From assembly GCA_003990745.1 (NCBI GenBank), contig RBNI01001073.1, forward strand, positions 1-24,552: 24,552 bases of DNA, in the 5' to 3' direction. Made by a program: the position numbers and the translations under genes. This DNA comes from Jimgerdemannia flammicorona. Taxonomy: Eukaryota > Mucoromycota > Endogonomycetes > Endogonales > Endogonaceae. The notes below the pieces were generated by a model that saw only the letters and a program-made list of their open reading frames with translations, was not told where the DNA came from and ran no database searches. This document shows, piece by piece, positions 8,920-18,514 of the stretch (the stretch's first letter is position 1; each line of letters begins with the position of its first letter).

Positions 8920-8980
<61 letters not shown>
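8629..8980 (+). other. LINE A 3' UTR and 58-A tail
   Basis: Non-coding. It is homologous to 24012-24300 (shared gacaggctggtgg, gtaataaag, gtccaagtaactata). AATAAA lies about 15 bp before the 3' end, followed by an uninterrupted run of 58 A residues (8923-8980). Confidence 0.85.
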
Positions 8981-8984
<4 letters not shown>

Positions 8985-8994
8985 ATTCTCTTAG
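8981..8994. repeat. LINE A target-site duplication, right copy
   Basis: This is an identical 14-mer to 5889-5902. Because the preceding base is A, the exact tail/duplication border is ambiguous by one base. Confidence 0.93.
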
Positions 8995-11085
8995 TATCTT
9001 CTTTGGCTTTCTTGAGGAATTTTCGCCTAACTTCTGATGCATTCTTGAGAACTTGTTCAAAAGTAAGATCTATATTCTGAGTATAGAGATGTTTCCAAAG
9101 TGATGCTGCTTCATATAGCTTACTATTCCTTCAATATCTAGATCTCTTGGGGTAAATTCTCTTATTTCTATTGAGTATTTCATCAGCTGAAGATTCTACA
9201 CTCATGTGTTCTTCTTCTTCAAGGTTAGGAAAGAAGGTACTTCTTGATACTCTTGATAGGCTGGCTTCTGATTCAGAGGTATCTCTTCTTTCTCTCTTGT
9301 TCTTTTCCTGAGAAGTATTTGAGGAGAAATAGCTATATCTTGGATGTTTGCCTATAGATATAGTTACTAGCAATAGTGGTGGAAGCAGAGTTCTTAGATG
9401 TCTTCTTCATCCTCTGGTCTGAGTAAGTACTGTATCTCAGGTCATCTTAGAGAGAAAGACTTCATAGTATGGATAGATATCCTCTTAACCATAAAGCCAG
9501 GCAGCTTCTTCTTCTATTTCAAGTCTCTTCATCTACTTAAATGAGGTTGACATTTCTATCATTAGACAGAGTTTATTTCTTTGGACAGAACCTCTGAATA
9601 TGACCTTGGTTTCTATAGTTGAAGCAAGTTTAGATATAGGAATCTGTCACTGATGAACCCATAGTTATAACTAATGGAGTCTGAGTAGAGCTTCTGTTAT
9701 CTTGCTGCTGGTAGTCTGGTCTATTATCTTAATGATAATCTTGTGATCTTTCCCCTTGGTTCTTTAACTAGATAACTATAATGGCTAGATCTTTTATTTA
9801 TTTAGTGAGTAATATGTATCATGAGGTCTTCTTGAATTCTTAGTTAAGATTACTGTTGTTGCCTATATTGAGTTAGAATTAGAGATGGGGGTCTAGTTTT
9901 ATAGTTGGCCAACTGGACTCTTAAGTAGATATTCTCTTATTCTATAGTTATTCTACAAGTCTTTGAAGTTTCAGCTTGAGCTGGTTTTTAATATTCATGT
10001 GTCTGTTGGGATAATCTATAGTCTGCTTTTCAGCATTCTTATGCTCCAGCAACTTATTGCTCAATACTTTGATAGCCCATCCTAATGACTTATCTTTGAA
10101 GCTCTGGAAATATTCTATTAAGGAAGGTGGTTGAGGCCAGAGCTAGTTGAACTACTGGTTACAAATTTGTCTTGATTATCTGGACTTAAATCCAATAGTA
10201 GAAGCTTTTTGGAGTTTCATTAGTAGTTTGACTTATATAAGTCAAAGCTTCTTATGATTTCTATTAATACTCAAGACTATTGAACTGAGTGTAGAGCCAG
10301 ATCTTATAGATATTATATCTATTCATATGGTCTCCATTTGCTTGAAGATTGTTGGCTTATTCTATTCTATAGATATCTTCTCTAACTTGCTTTACTTGGT
10401 TGTACTTCTATAAGACAGGACCTCCTAAGAGTAATTCCATAATTCTGAGCTTTCTCTGGGCATTCTACTGTTTGGCTGCTGCTTGTACTTCAATATCTCT
10501 AAGAAATTCCTTAACATCTTCACTGTCTGCACTATGGAATTTCAAAAGATAGCTTATGTTTGGTTCATCTTCACTGTCTGAGTCTAGTTCTGGAGTAGAA
10601 TTTCTTAATGATCCTTAGAATAGAGATAGTGGAGATGTCTGATGAACTAATGATACTGGTAAGAGACAGTATCTTGATGAGGGTATAGGGAGTCTGGTCC
10701 TTCTAATTAAAGCTAGAGTAGAGATTCTTGATAGTAGTGGTTCTCTAACTAAGTAATTATAATTACTAAATACTGAGATACTGAGAGAGCTAAAGCTTCT
10801 TATCTTTTATAGATTGTATCAAAGTGTGAAGGACCAAGGTACTGAGGTTCTGGTAATTGGAATGAGACTGATGTAACTAATGTTCAGTTCATCTATCTCT
10901 TACTATTATAAAGTAGTGAGATTCTGTTTATCTTGTCAAGGGTCTATATTATTATCTAAATAGTGATTGAGGTTGAATTTATCTCTTGGGTAGTCTGGTT
11001 GACTTCTCCAATCATTGTCTTCCTCTTCTTCTGAGAGGTAAAAGTAGTAGTCTTTTTCTCTTTCAGATGTTTCAAAATATTACAA
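8995..11085 (-). pseudogene. gag: gag of element 2: capsid, CCHC region and gag-pol linker (decayed)
   Basis: Bases 10042-11085 align over their length with element 1 bases 1-985. For example, ctccagcaacttattgctca matches the left edge, and agttcatctatctcttact matches about 808. A zinc knuckle and a Ser/Glu-rich linker (TSESEASLSRVSRSTFFPNL) extend beyond it, ending at the LINE A target duplication (8981-8994). Stops and TA-rich codons are frequent. The N-terminal part of the same gag lies at 12457-12805, separated by an LTR fragment. The protein would package element RNA in a virus-like particle; this copy cannot encode it. Confidence 0.82.
9585..9626 (-). other. CCHC zinc knuckle of gag (second Cys mutated to Tyr)
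   Basis: The minus strand encodes CFNYRNQGHIQRFC, matching C-X2-C-X4-H-X4-C except that the second Cys is Tyr (TGT to TAT, a TpG to TpA change). It marks the nucleocapsid end of Gag. Confidence 0.85.
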
Positions 11086-11209
11086 TGTGCCTGGCTCAAT
11101 GGAGGCAAATTACAAGGTTGGGGGTTGATGTAGTTTGGCTTGAGCCCCCAGTTACTTTGTCAAAAAGCAACAAAATGTTCTAAGATTCCTGAGATCCTTG
11201 GTGTTTAGT

Positions 11210-11890
11210 GGTATAATAGTCAAAGCTGAATATCTGTGAGCAATTTGTATGTTGATTTCCTAATTGGGATAGTTCTCTAGGTGTAGTGGCAATTTGTATG
11301 TGAATGGATTTCCTTCTTGGCTCAACTGGGAGTTGGTAGAATTTGTGTGTAGCATGATGGGTTTCTTATTCAGGTCAACTGGGAATGCCACAATTTGTGT
11401 AGCATGATGATCTGTGTGTGATGATCTGGCAATTTAGCAGTTCTCCTTCTTGAGTGATGAGCAATCTCTGTGTAGTGTGACAATCTCCAAAAGTATGCAA
11501 TTTCTGGCAGATGATTCAATTTGGCTCACTGGGAATAGAAGGTGGCATGAGTTCTTCCTGGGACCATTTGCTGGGAATTATACTGGTGGCAAGTTCTTCT
11601 TGGGCTCAGTAGGAACAACAAATAACTTGGTAGCAGATAATTTGGGTAACTCAGATATCATGGGTTTGGTTTCAACTGGGAATACTACTTGGATGGTATG
11701 GGTTTTCTGGGAATGTGGATAACTCAAAAACAGTAGATGACACAGATTCTTCCTGAATTGGTGGCTCTCTGGGAAATGACCTGAATGGTGCAGATTCTTT
11801 CTGAATCAGCAGGCTCTTCTGGGAATATGATGGCATGGATTCTTCTGAATCAGCAGCTTCAACTGGAAATAGCAGTAAAGTTCTTCCTTG
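11210..11890. repeat. Degenerate internal repeats in the R/U5 part of the inserted LTR
   Basis: Recurring pieces include caatttgtatgtgaat and caatttgtgtagcatgat in the first half. The second half has ctgggaata and attctt(c/t)ctgaatcagcagc. Spacing is irregular. The plus-strand open frames here look like chance frames through this repeat, and I see no coding signal. Confidence 0.55.
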
Positions 11891-12142
11891 AACTTGGGCA
11901 GCAAATCTTCAGGCTTATCTGGCAAGTGAACCAAAATGAACTTGTTCTTTATATTGGAAAGTGGACCAGAGTAGAAGAGAAGAGAACCAAGCTCACAACT
12001 TCTTGGCAGTGGCTCATTGACAGGTGTATCTCCTAAGTGTTGCAATCCTTCCTGGATCAAGTGACTTTTGGCAGGCATTTCTCCTAAGTATACCAGACAA
12101 TTGACTTTTGCTTTGGTTTGTGTTCAACTTTTGGACTGAGGT

Positions 12143-12176
12143 TTTATTCACTCTTGTCTCTGGGGTAATTTATACA
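12143..12176 (-). promoter_or_regulatory. Core promoter / poly-A block of the inserted LTR
   Basis: On the minus strand TATAAATTA (plus 12166-12174) is followed by AATAAA (plus 12143-12148) in the context gtgaataaaacctcagtc. It is nearly the same as the block in the element 1 LTR (2187-2226). Confidence 0.6.
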
Positions 12177-12243
12177 AGTTGGTTGCTATCTAGTTGCTAT
12201 GTGGCTAACTATAGGTTTACTACTTATGGCAGATATACAGAGG

Positions 12244-12287
12244 CTGTACAGTGTATAGGTCCTGTACAGTGTACAGAGTCTGTACAG
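12244..12287. repeat. Three CTGTACAG palindromes at exact 18-bp spacing
   Basis: The palindrome ctgtacag starts at 12244, 12262 and 12280, within an 18-bp unit resembling ctgtacagtgtayaggtc. It sits about 70-115 bp upstream of the LTR TATA box in the element's orientation. That suggests binding sites for a dimeric regulator; the role is an inference. Confidence 0.75.
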
Positions 12288-12456
12288 ATAAATAGACCCT
12301 ATCTGATATGTCTGGCTAATTATAGGTGTGGCAGCATGGGTAACTATGATATACTAGATGTTATGCTGGGAGCCTATATCATCTGGTTAAGTATGTCAAT
12401 TGTTCATGTTGTCTGGCTAAGTTATAATTTGGATGGTACATTTTGGTCTTGTTACA

Positions 12457-12805
12457 ATATGCTTGATCCAGTAGAGTGGCTTGAGTGATAACTATAGTAT
12501 TGTAGTCACTTCTGTCTAAATTTTTTCTGTAGATTAGGGTCTGGTATTCTTTCTTCTTGTTCAAAGCCTTAAATCTGGATGGGCTCAGGTTGTCCTCTGG
12601 GTCATCTTCTTTCTTTTGAGGTCAAACTGTAATCTGTATCACTTCTTTCTTCTGGCTCAGTTTCTTGACTACTGGTTCTGAACAGAGTGAGAGCTGTCCT
12701 GACAATGGTGTGAGCTTCTTCTTCTGAAGTGGGCTATTATTGGCCCTGGTTTTGCTGCTGATTAGTTTCTCCTGAATTCTCCACTATAGATAACTGCTGC
12801 ATACC
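12457..12805 (-). pseudogene. gag: gag N-terminus of element 2, separated by an LTR insertion
   Basis: The sequence aligns with element 1 positions about 985-1345, for example tgtagtcacttctgtct at 1027 and 12510, and ttctccacta/gta near 1329 and 12777. It begins right after the LTR fragment and ends where LINE B starts (about 12806). As in element 1, the start region reads GTG GAG AA[T/C] on the minus strand with no ATG. Several stops come from CAG or CAA codons. Confidence 0.78.
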
Positions 12806-12886
12806 ATCTTTCTCTGGTAACATTCAGGTTATACAACCTTCTGACAACACTCACAATATAGTTTTTGGAGAAATAATACTAATAAC

Positions 12887-14901
12887 ATGGTGAGTGACAA
12901 TTATTCCAAGGTGTATACTGAGCAGAGAGGCCCAAGTGCATTTGATTGGCAGCATGTGGATAGGGGCCCAGACTTGGGGGGAAGCATGAGAGGCTTGCTG
13001 ATGGGTAGACATGGAAGGAGAGAGAGCAGTGGTAGAGGACAGGGGATCAGGAGGGTGAGCTTTGCAGATAAGGTAAAGAAGAGACAGCTGGTGACTGGAC
13101 TGGAGGGCTGGCTGAGGAAGGGCAAGGAGATGGCAAAGAATGTAGAGTAGTAGCAGCAGGGGAGAGTCTCTCTGGGTGGCCAGAGTAGGGGGGCTGGTGG
13201 TGTAGCAGCTGAGGGGGTAACTGCTGATGGGAGAGTGATAGGCAATCTGGAAAAAAATCTAAATGGGACTGCTGATGGTAGACCAAGTTGTGGGAAGGGC
13301 ATGAGGTCTAGTGACCTGGCTGATGGTGTAATAGAACTGATGGTGGTCTCATTACTCAAGAAATCAATTTTAGAGTTCATGGTTACTTTGTACTTCCAGG
13401 GCTTGGTGGTGATGGCAAAAATGGTCCTGGGGCTGATCATGAAGCAGTGGGTGGTGTGGCATCTATTAAATTCCTGAGAGATCTGGAAGGGATGGAGGTG
13501 GGCTTTGAGGAGGCTGGACTATTAGAGGATATGCTGAAGGCTAGATTAATAGTTGGGGAGGTATGTATACCAATGATATACTGCCTGAGGTGGGATCCCA
13601 GGGTGGTGCAGCCTCTAGTGAAAGGGGTTCCTATGGTAACTGCAGTGGAGACAAGGAGGAGAGTAGAGGAAGTCATGGCCAAGTATAGAGAGGTACTCAA
13701 TGTAGGGTTCAGGCTATGGGAAGGAATCTTCTTCCAGATAAGAAATGTTGATATCCAGATTCAGTTGGCAGGAAGAGAGGCTACTGGGAAGGCTTGAGAC
13801 TGGCCTTCAGTGATGATATGGAGAGTCTTTATATGCAAGATGATGAGAGTGAAAGGGAGTGAGAAGGAGGAAGAGGACCTGTTAGAAGCACTGGTGGAGT
13901 TGAGTGGTACAGTAGAGCAAAGAGTGATGGCTTGGAAGATATTTGTGGAGTTGACACACTTGGAGATTGTTGATGGGAAGTATGTCCACATCGATAAGGG
14001 GCTGTGGGAGAGGTCCCAAGGACACAGGAGGTAGAGGGAGTTGCTGGCAAAACTTGAGAGAGAGGTAAAGAGAAATACTAGTGGTAGTGAGAATACTGGA
14101 GGCATCAAGGCAAGTGTCTGTGCTAGCAGAAGTGGAGAGAATGAGGAGGTGGGTCTGGAGGAGGCCAGGAAGGTGCTGAGCAAGGACCTATATGAGGATG
14201 GTACATTCGAAATCTGGGAGGATACTCCTCCTCCTCTTATCAGATAGAGACCAGCTGTAAGAGGTCAGGTGGCAGAGGATGTACCAATGTATGGTGCCCA
14301 GTGAGTGCACTTTGGAGTTCCTGAGGTGGTGAATGGGGGACTGGTGGTGGCAGCTGGTGAAGAGGAATTGGTGGATGTCCCAGAGAAGGAGTGAGATGAG
14401 TCTGCAAGTGTAGGGGCAGATACCTTGATGCTGGGTGGAGGAAGGCCAGTGACTCCAGAGAAGAAGGAGGTGGGAAACCTACTATGGGTGTGCCAGATGA
14501 TGAATAACTTTGCAGCTGAAGAGTTGGGAGAGGTGGACTTAAGAGTGATGAGTAATGAGTATTGGGTACAGATCCTATGTAGTGATAGAGTAGTAGAGGC
14601 ACTGAAGGCAGAAATACTTACAGTTTTCCTGGAGAAAGAAGGATATGAGATTGATAGGGAGAGGGAGGCCAAGCTGGCAGTAGCTGCTGGTAAGTGGACT
14701 GCCTATTGTTGGGCTGAGTGTCATGGATTATAGCTCTGGCAGGAGGCCTGCCTGGAGTATTATGAAGATTTTGAGAAAAAGGAGGATAGAGAGATGACTG
14801 AGCTACTGGTTGGATTGGAGGCTAAGAGGGCTAAAGAGGAGGAGGTGTCTGCTGATCACAATCTGGACTTGGCACAGAAGGCAATGAATATGGAGCAGTA
14901 G
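12887..14901 (+). pseudogene. LINE B ORF1 (stops and frameshift)
   Basis: ORF1 of L1/Tx1-type LINEs is an RNA-binding partner in the ribonucleoprotein. The start is ATG 12887 (MVSDNYSKVYTEQRG...), aligned with LINE C ORF1. A Gly/Arg-rich N-terminal segment is followed by GRGQGIRRVSFADKVKKRQ. The RRM-like central part (VVQPLVKGVPMVTAVETRRR, then YREVLNVGFRLWEG) lies near 13600-13730. A one-base deletion near 13450 relative to LINE C shifts the frame. Stops include TAG 13148-13150 and TAG 14245-14247, and the terminal TAG is at 14899-14901. It is not functional. Confidence 0.8.
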
Positions 14902-14923
14902 AGGATGCACTTGCTATCTCACA

Positions 14924-17900
14924 ATATTCCTTATGAATAGTATAACTAACATTTTTTCTTTGAATGTGAATGGGTTATAGGGCTCTTTTCAGCATCAGAA
15001 CATTTTTACTTGGCTGAAGGGATTGGAGGATGATCTCTTTATTTTGCAGGATGTCAGATGTGAGGATGATTTAGATAGACTGGAATAGATAAAGAGAAAT
15101 GGAGAGATGAGGCAATTTAGAAGAGCAAGGTTGGGATTCTGGTCCAGAGAGACAGAGGGGAGATATATATGAGATATAAGGAGCTGAAGAGATAGGCTGG
15201 TTTAGAGAGAGTAGATATGAACAGGTTGGGAGCTGATTACAGTGGATTCCTGCTACTGCCCTACTGTGCAGGGTGAGCATGTAGATTGGGTAAAGAGTCT
15301 CCAGGTGAGTGGGGTCCTTGCAGAGACTGGAGTGGATATACTTGACAGGGACTTTAATATGGTCAGAGATGTACTGGAGAATAGAACCAATAGAGAGTGG
15401 GGGGCAGAGGGTAGGAGTGGAGGTCTGGAAGTATGAGAGGAAGTAAAAAGGCTAAGTGCTCTGGTGGATGCTGGTAGGGGGTTCTGGGGTAATTGGAGGG
15501 TATACACACACTGGGCAGGTGGCCTGGGGATGAGGATTGACTAGGTTCTGATGGTGAGCTGCTGAGGTTTGGATATTTGGAAGTTGCTGGAGGCAGAGTG
15601 GTGTCTGTGGTTGGATCATTAGGGGTTGCTGGGGCAGGGTCATTTTGGGGGGAGTGGGGATGGGCCTGGACATTGGTACCTCAATTTCTCTTTGTTAGAT
15701 GATAAGGTGCTGTGGGATAAGTGGGCTGAGGACATTCAGCAGAGGTTGGAGGGCTGGATACAAGAGGGTGCCCCAGTTGGTGCCTGGTGGATAAGGATGA
15801 AAGAGGCTGCTAGGACCTACTGGAGTGAGGTGGGCAAGGTGGCTGGAAGACAGAGAAGGAAGAGGGTGAGATGGACTTCTGCTAGACTGGCTAGGCTTCT
15901 GAAAAATTGGACAGGTCTGATGGCCCTGGAGGGGGGGGAGGACTGGAGATTAATGCAGGCAAAAATGGAGGTTGGGGAGTTACAACAGGTGTTGCAGGAA
16001 AAGGAAGAGGCACAGGTGCAGGGTTTGGCAGCATTGTTATGTTGGCAGGGGTTGGAGGAAGGGGAAAGGCCCTCTAAGTATCTCACAAGGGTCCTTCAGG
16101 TGAGAAGAGTAAAGCAGAGGTGGGAGGGAGTACTAGATTCTGATAGTCTGCTGGTGTATGATATACAAGACATTCTTGGATTATTAAAGGAGAGATGGAG
16201 TGGTTTGTGGAGTGAGAAGGAGGGTGGGGCTGATGCTGATACCATTGACCATGCTTTGGAGGATTGACACTGACCATAAGCCAAAGAGCTGAGTGGCTTG
16301 ATGATGCTGGTACAGGAGGAGGAGATCCACCAGGTTCTTGTTATAACTATACTGGGTATGGCACCAGGGGAGGATGGTCTGCCCTGGAACTTTTGGAAGA
16401 AGATGGTGGGAGTCCCTGGAGTACTGGGAGAGCTGATGGTGCTTTGTGACTTGATACTACAGTCAGGAAGATGGGTGGGGGAGCAGGATCTGGGGCTGGT
16501 GGCACTGCTTTATAAGAACAAGGGCAGGAGGGAGGATTGGAAGAACTGGTGGCCAATTATGCTCCTGGATATGGACAGAAAGTTGGTTACTAAGGTGGTG
16601 GTTGCAAGGCTGCAGAAGATGGCTCAGAAAGTCTTGGGTGTGGAGCAGTGGGGCTTTGTAGAAGGACAGCTCATTAGGGATAGCACAGCTTAGGTACATG
16701 GAGTTATTAAAGGAGTACAAGCCTGTAGACTGGATGGGCAACTGGTTTTTCTGGATCAGGAGAAGGCTTATGACCATGTTCAGTGGGTCTGGTTGGTGAA
16801 GGTATTGAATAGGATTGGTGTACCTCACCAGTTCCAGTTGGCAATAGTCAGCCTACTGGAAGGGAGTAGGGCTGCACTCATGTACAATAGATATAGAGGG
16901 GTGGTATTCCCCCTGGATAGGGGTGTTCCCCAGGGGGACCCACTGTCTCCCATTCTGTATACTCTTTCCCTAGAACCATTGATGGAGAGGATTTGGCAGA
17001 TGATAGTTGGGCTCTCAGTTTTCAGGATTGGGTAGAAAGTTGAAGTCTTTGCAGATAGCATAGTGGTCAGCCTGGGATCAATCACTGATGTTGAGGAGCT
17101 CAAGGAGGTAGTGGAGTAGTATGAGGTGTACTCTGGGGCTAAACTCAATTAGCATAAGTGTGAAATAATGGTGTTGGGCAATGGCCTGGTGGGAGGGGAT
17201 ATCATTAGAACAATTGTCTCTGTTGGGGAGATGGTGCAGTACTTGGGTATCTATCTGTCAGTATATGGGTCAGTCCTACTGAGACCTTGGTGGGAGCAGA
17301 GGGTTGTGATCTGGAGAGAGGCTCTGCAGAGTTGGGGAGGACACCACTTGTCTCTGACAGAGTGTGTTTCAATTTTGAACATCTACTGGCTGCTGAAGTT
17401 GTGGTATTTGGCTTATTATCTGGACTTCCCAGCCTGAGTGATGAAGAGACTGTTGAAACTGGCCAAGGGGTGGATCTGGGCTGGGAGAAGGAGTCAGATC
17501 AGCTAGGAGGTCTTGTCTTTACCAGTGGCTAGAGGGGGCCTCAGGCTGGTTGATTTTCTGAAGAGACTGCATTGTCTGAGAGCATGGTGGCTGAAGAGAG
17601 TAGTGGAGCTAAGAGGGGGTAGCTGGGTTCCCCTGATGCAGAAGGTCTGGGAGATGAGGTCCTCACCAAGAGGCTTTACAGGAGATCTACTGTCCTTGGT
17701 TAGGCTTCAGAACAATGGGTATATGCAGTATAAAGGCTTCTGGTGGGAGGTAGTGGATGGGGTATACTGTATTTGAATTCGCTAGCAGAGAACTAAAGGA
17801 GAGATACCTTGGGACCCAGTGATGTAGAGATGGGACCAAGTGTTATTGGGGGGTATCCCTCTAATGGATTTCGATATTGGTGATGGAGTCAAGTGCCAGA

Positions 17901-18400
17901 GAGAGTTAGGACAAGATCTATGGCTCAGCAGATGGCAGTTGGTGGGTATCAGAGAGGAGTGAGACTGAAATGGGGTCTGGGCCTGGAGTGCTGAGATAAG
18001 GCAGTAGCTACTGCCAAAGTACTGGATGGTCTGGTGGTACATGCTGTAGAGGAATATCATGCTCAACTTCCACTTGGGCCACCTTATAGAGGGGAGAAGC
18101 TTTGACTGTGAAGAGTGCCACAATGTAGGATAGGAAGGAGAATTTGTGCAGACACCAGAATATTGGGTAGGAGAGTGCAAGATACTTAGTGACTTTTGGC
18201 AAGCAGTTAGAGATAGATTGGGTATTGTGCATAGGAGGGATGGTGAGTGGGGTCAGTGGGAGGATTTGAGGAATAGATTGGTGGGGGGGGTAAAAAAGGA
18301 GTGGCTTACTATAGATTGGATATTGGCTGTTTAGATGGGGCTGGCAGGTCACTGGTTGTTTGTTTTCAAGGAAGAGAGGCACCTGGGTTTGGGGGTGTAG
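14924..18400 (+). pseudogene. LINE B ORF2 (EEP endonuclease, RT, C-terminal zinc-like domain; broken)
   Basis: The homologous start is near 14924, but the ATG seen in LINE C is lost. Endonuclease motifs are NIFSLNVNG near 14950-14975, VDSCYCP, and DFNMVRDV near 15350 (the Gly of the usual GDFN is replaced by Arg). GHWYLNFSLLDD lies near 15670. RT motifs are APGEDGLPWNFWKK (16365-16405), LLYKNKGRREDWKNW, FLDQEKAYDHV (about 16750) and GVPQGDPLSPILYTLSLEPL (about 16920-16980). The catalytic pair reads FADS rather than FADD (about 17050), so the second Asp is lost. A C-terminal CEECHN..EYWVGEC remnant lies near 18110-18180. Many TGG codons have become TAG (for example TA*VHGV). The frame ends at TAG 18398-18400. 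Confidence 0.83.
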
Positions 18401-18415
18401 TTGTTGAGATGAGAA

Positions 18416-18430
18416 GGGTTGATAGAGGAC
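18416..18430. repeat. LINE C target-site duplication, left copy
   Basis: gggttgatagaggac matches 24302-24316 (gggttgatggaggac) with one G/A difference, a TpG to TpA change. It lies in the 3' UTR of LINE B. Confidence 0.9.
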
Positions 18431-18514
18431 CACATCTTTCTCTGGTACCATTCAGGTTACACAACCTTTGGAAGGCACTTACAACATCGTTTTTGGAGTA
18501 AAGAGACTAACAAT

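Larger units (their letters stand above)
5903..8980 (+). mobile_element. LINE A: 5'-truncated L1/Tx1-like LINE, heavily mutated
   Basis: This copy starts inside ORF2, at the position matching 15648 of LINE B (ggggagtrggga..ggacattggtacctcaa), and ends in AATAAA, ccaagtaactat and 58 A residues. A 14-bp direct repeat, agagattctcttag, flanks it at 5889-5902 and 8981-8994. These are the marks of target-primed reverse transcription. It is inserted on the plus strand between gag and protease of element 2. It is the most decayed of the three LINE copies. Confidence 0.93.
11086..12456 (-). mobile_element. LTR-plus-leader fragment inserted in gag of element 2
   Basis: Gag homology stops at about 11085 and resumes at 12457, so this segment is an insertion. 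On the minus strand it starts TGTAAC (12451-12456), has a TATA and AATAAA block at 12143-12176, and ends TTGACA (about 11158). A PBS-like TGGGGGCTCAAG (11139-11150) and about 50 bp of leader follow. The LTR would be about 1.3 kb, a different family from the element 1 LTR but with a similar core promoter. The left border and target duplication are uncertain: ttacaat occurs at both junctions. No gag or pol of this element is visible, so it is a truncated or recombined remnant. Confidence 0.65.
3785..12805 (-). mobile_element. Element 2: old decayed LTR retrotransposon with gag-PR-dUTPase, interrupted by three insertions
   Basis: Segments of one minus-strand element can be joined once the insertions are removed: gag N-terminus 12457-12805, gag body and CCHC 8995-11085, and protease, linker and dUTPase 3785-5902. 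The LINE A and LTR-fragment insertions and the element 1 boundary explain the gaps. The sequence is very AT/TA-rich with almost no CpG, and stops are frequent, mostly TAG or TAA where CAG, CAA or TGG is expected. RT, RNase H and integrase are not in the window. They would lie left of element 1, whose LTR begins at 3784. Its own 5' LTR should lie right of 24552, beyond LINE B. Confidence 0.8.
12806..18430 (+). mobile_element. LINE B: near full-length L1/Tx1-like LINE (main part)
   Basis: It begins at accatctttctctggtaac, matching the 5' end of LINE C (cacatctttctctggtacc), and carries a short 5' UTR, ORF1 and ORF2. Its 3' UTR is cut at 18430 by LINE C, and the displaced remainder is 24302-24552. 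The two parts sum to about 5.87 kb, equal to LINE C. It lies just upstream of the gag start of element 2, on the opposite strand. Its 3' target duplication lies beyond the window. Confidence 0.88.

Noticed and set aside
8653..9060. Minus-strand ORF with a poly-Phe run
   Set aside because: It is the poly-A tail of LINE A read in antisense, joined to gag linker sequence.
12108..12488. Plus-strand 126-codon ORF as a gene
   Set aside because: It runs antisense across the LTR promoter block and the gag junction, and has no recognisable protein pattern.
12901..13440. Minus-strand 179-codon ORF and similar long minus-strand frames across the LINEs (for example 18457-19299)
   Set aside because: They are antisense shadows of LINE ORF1. 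The low C content of the sense strand makes antisense stops rare.
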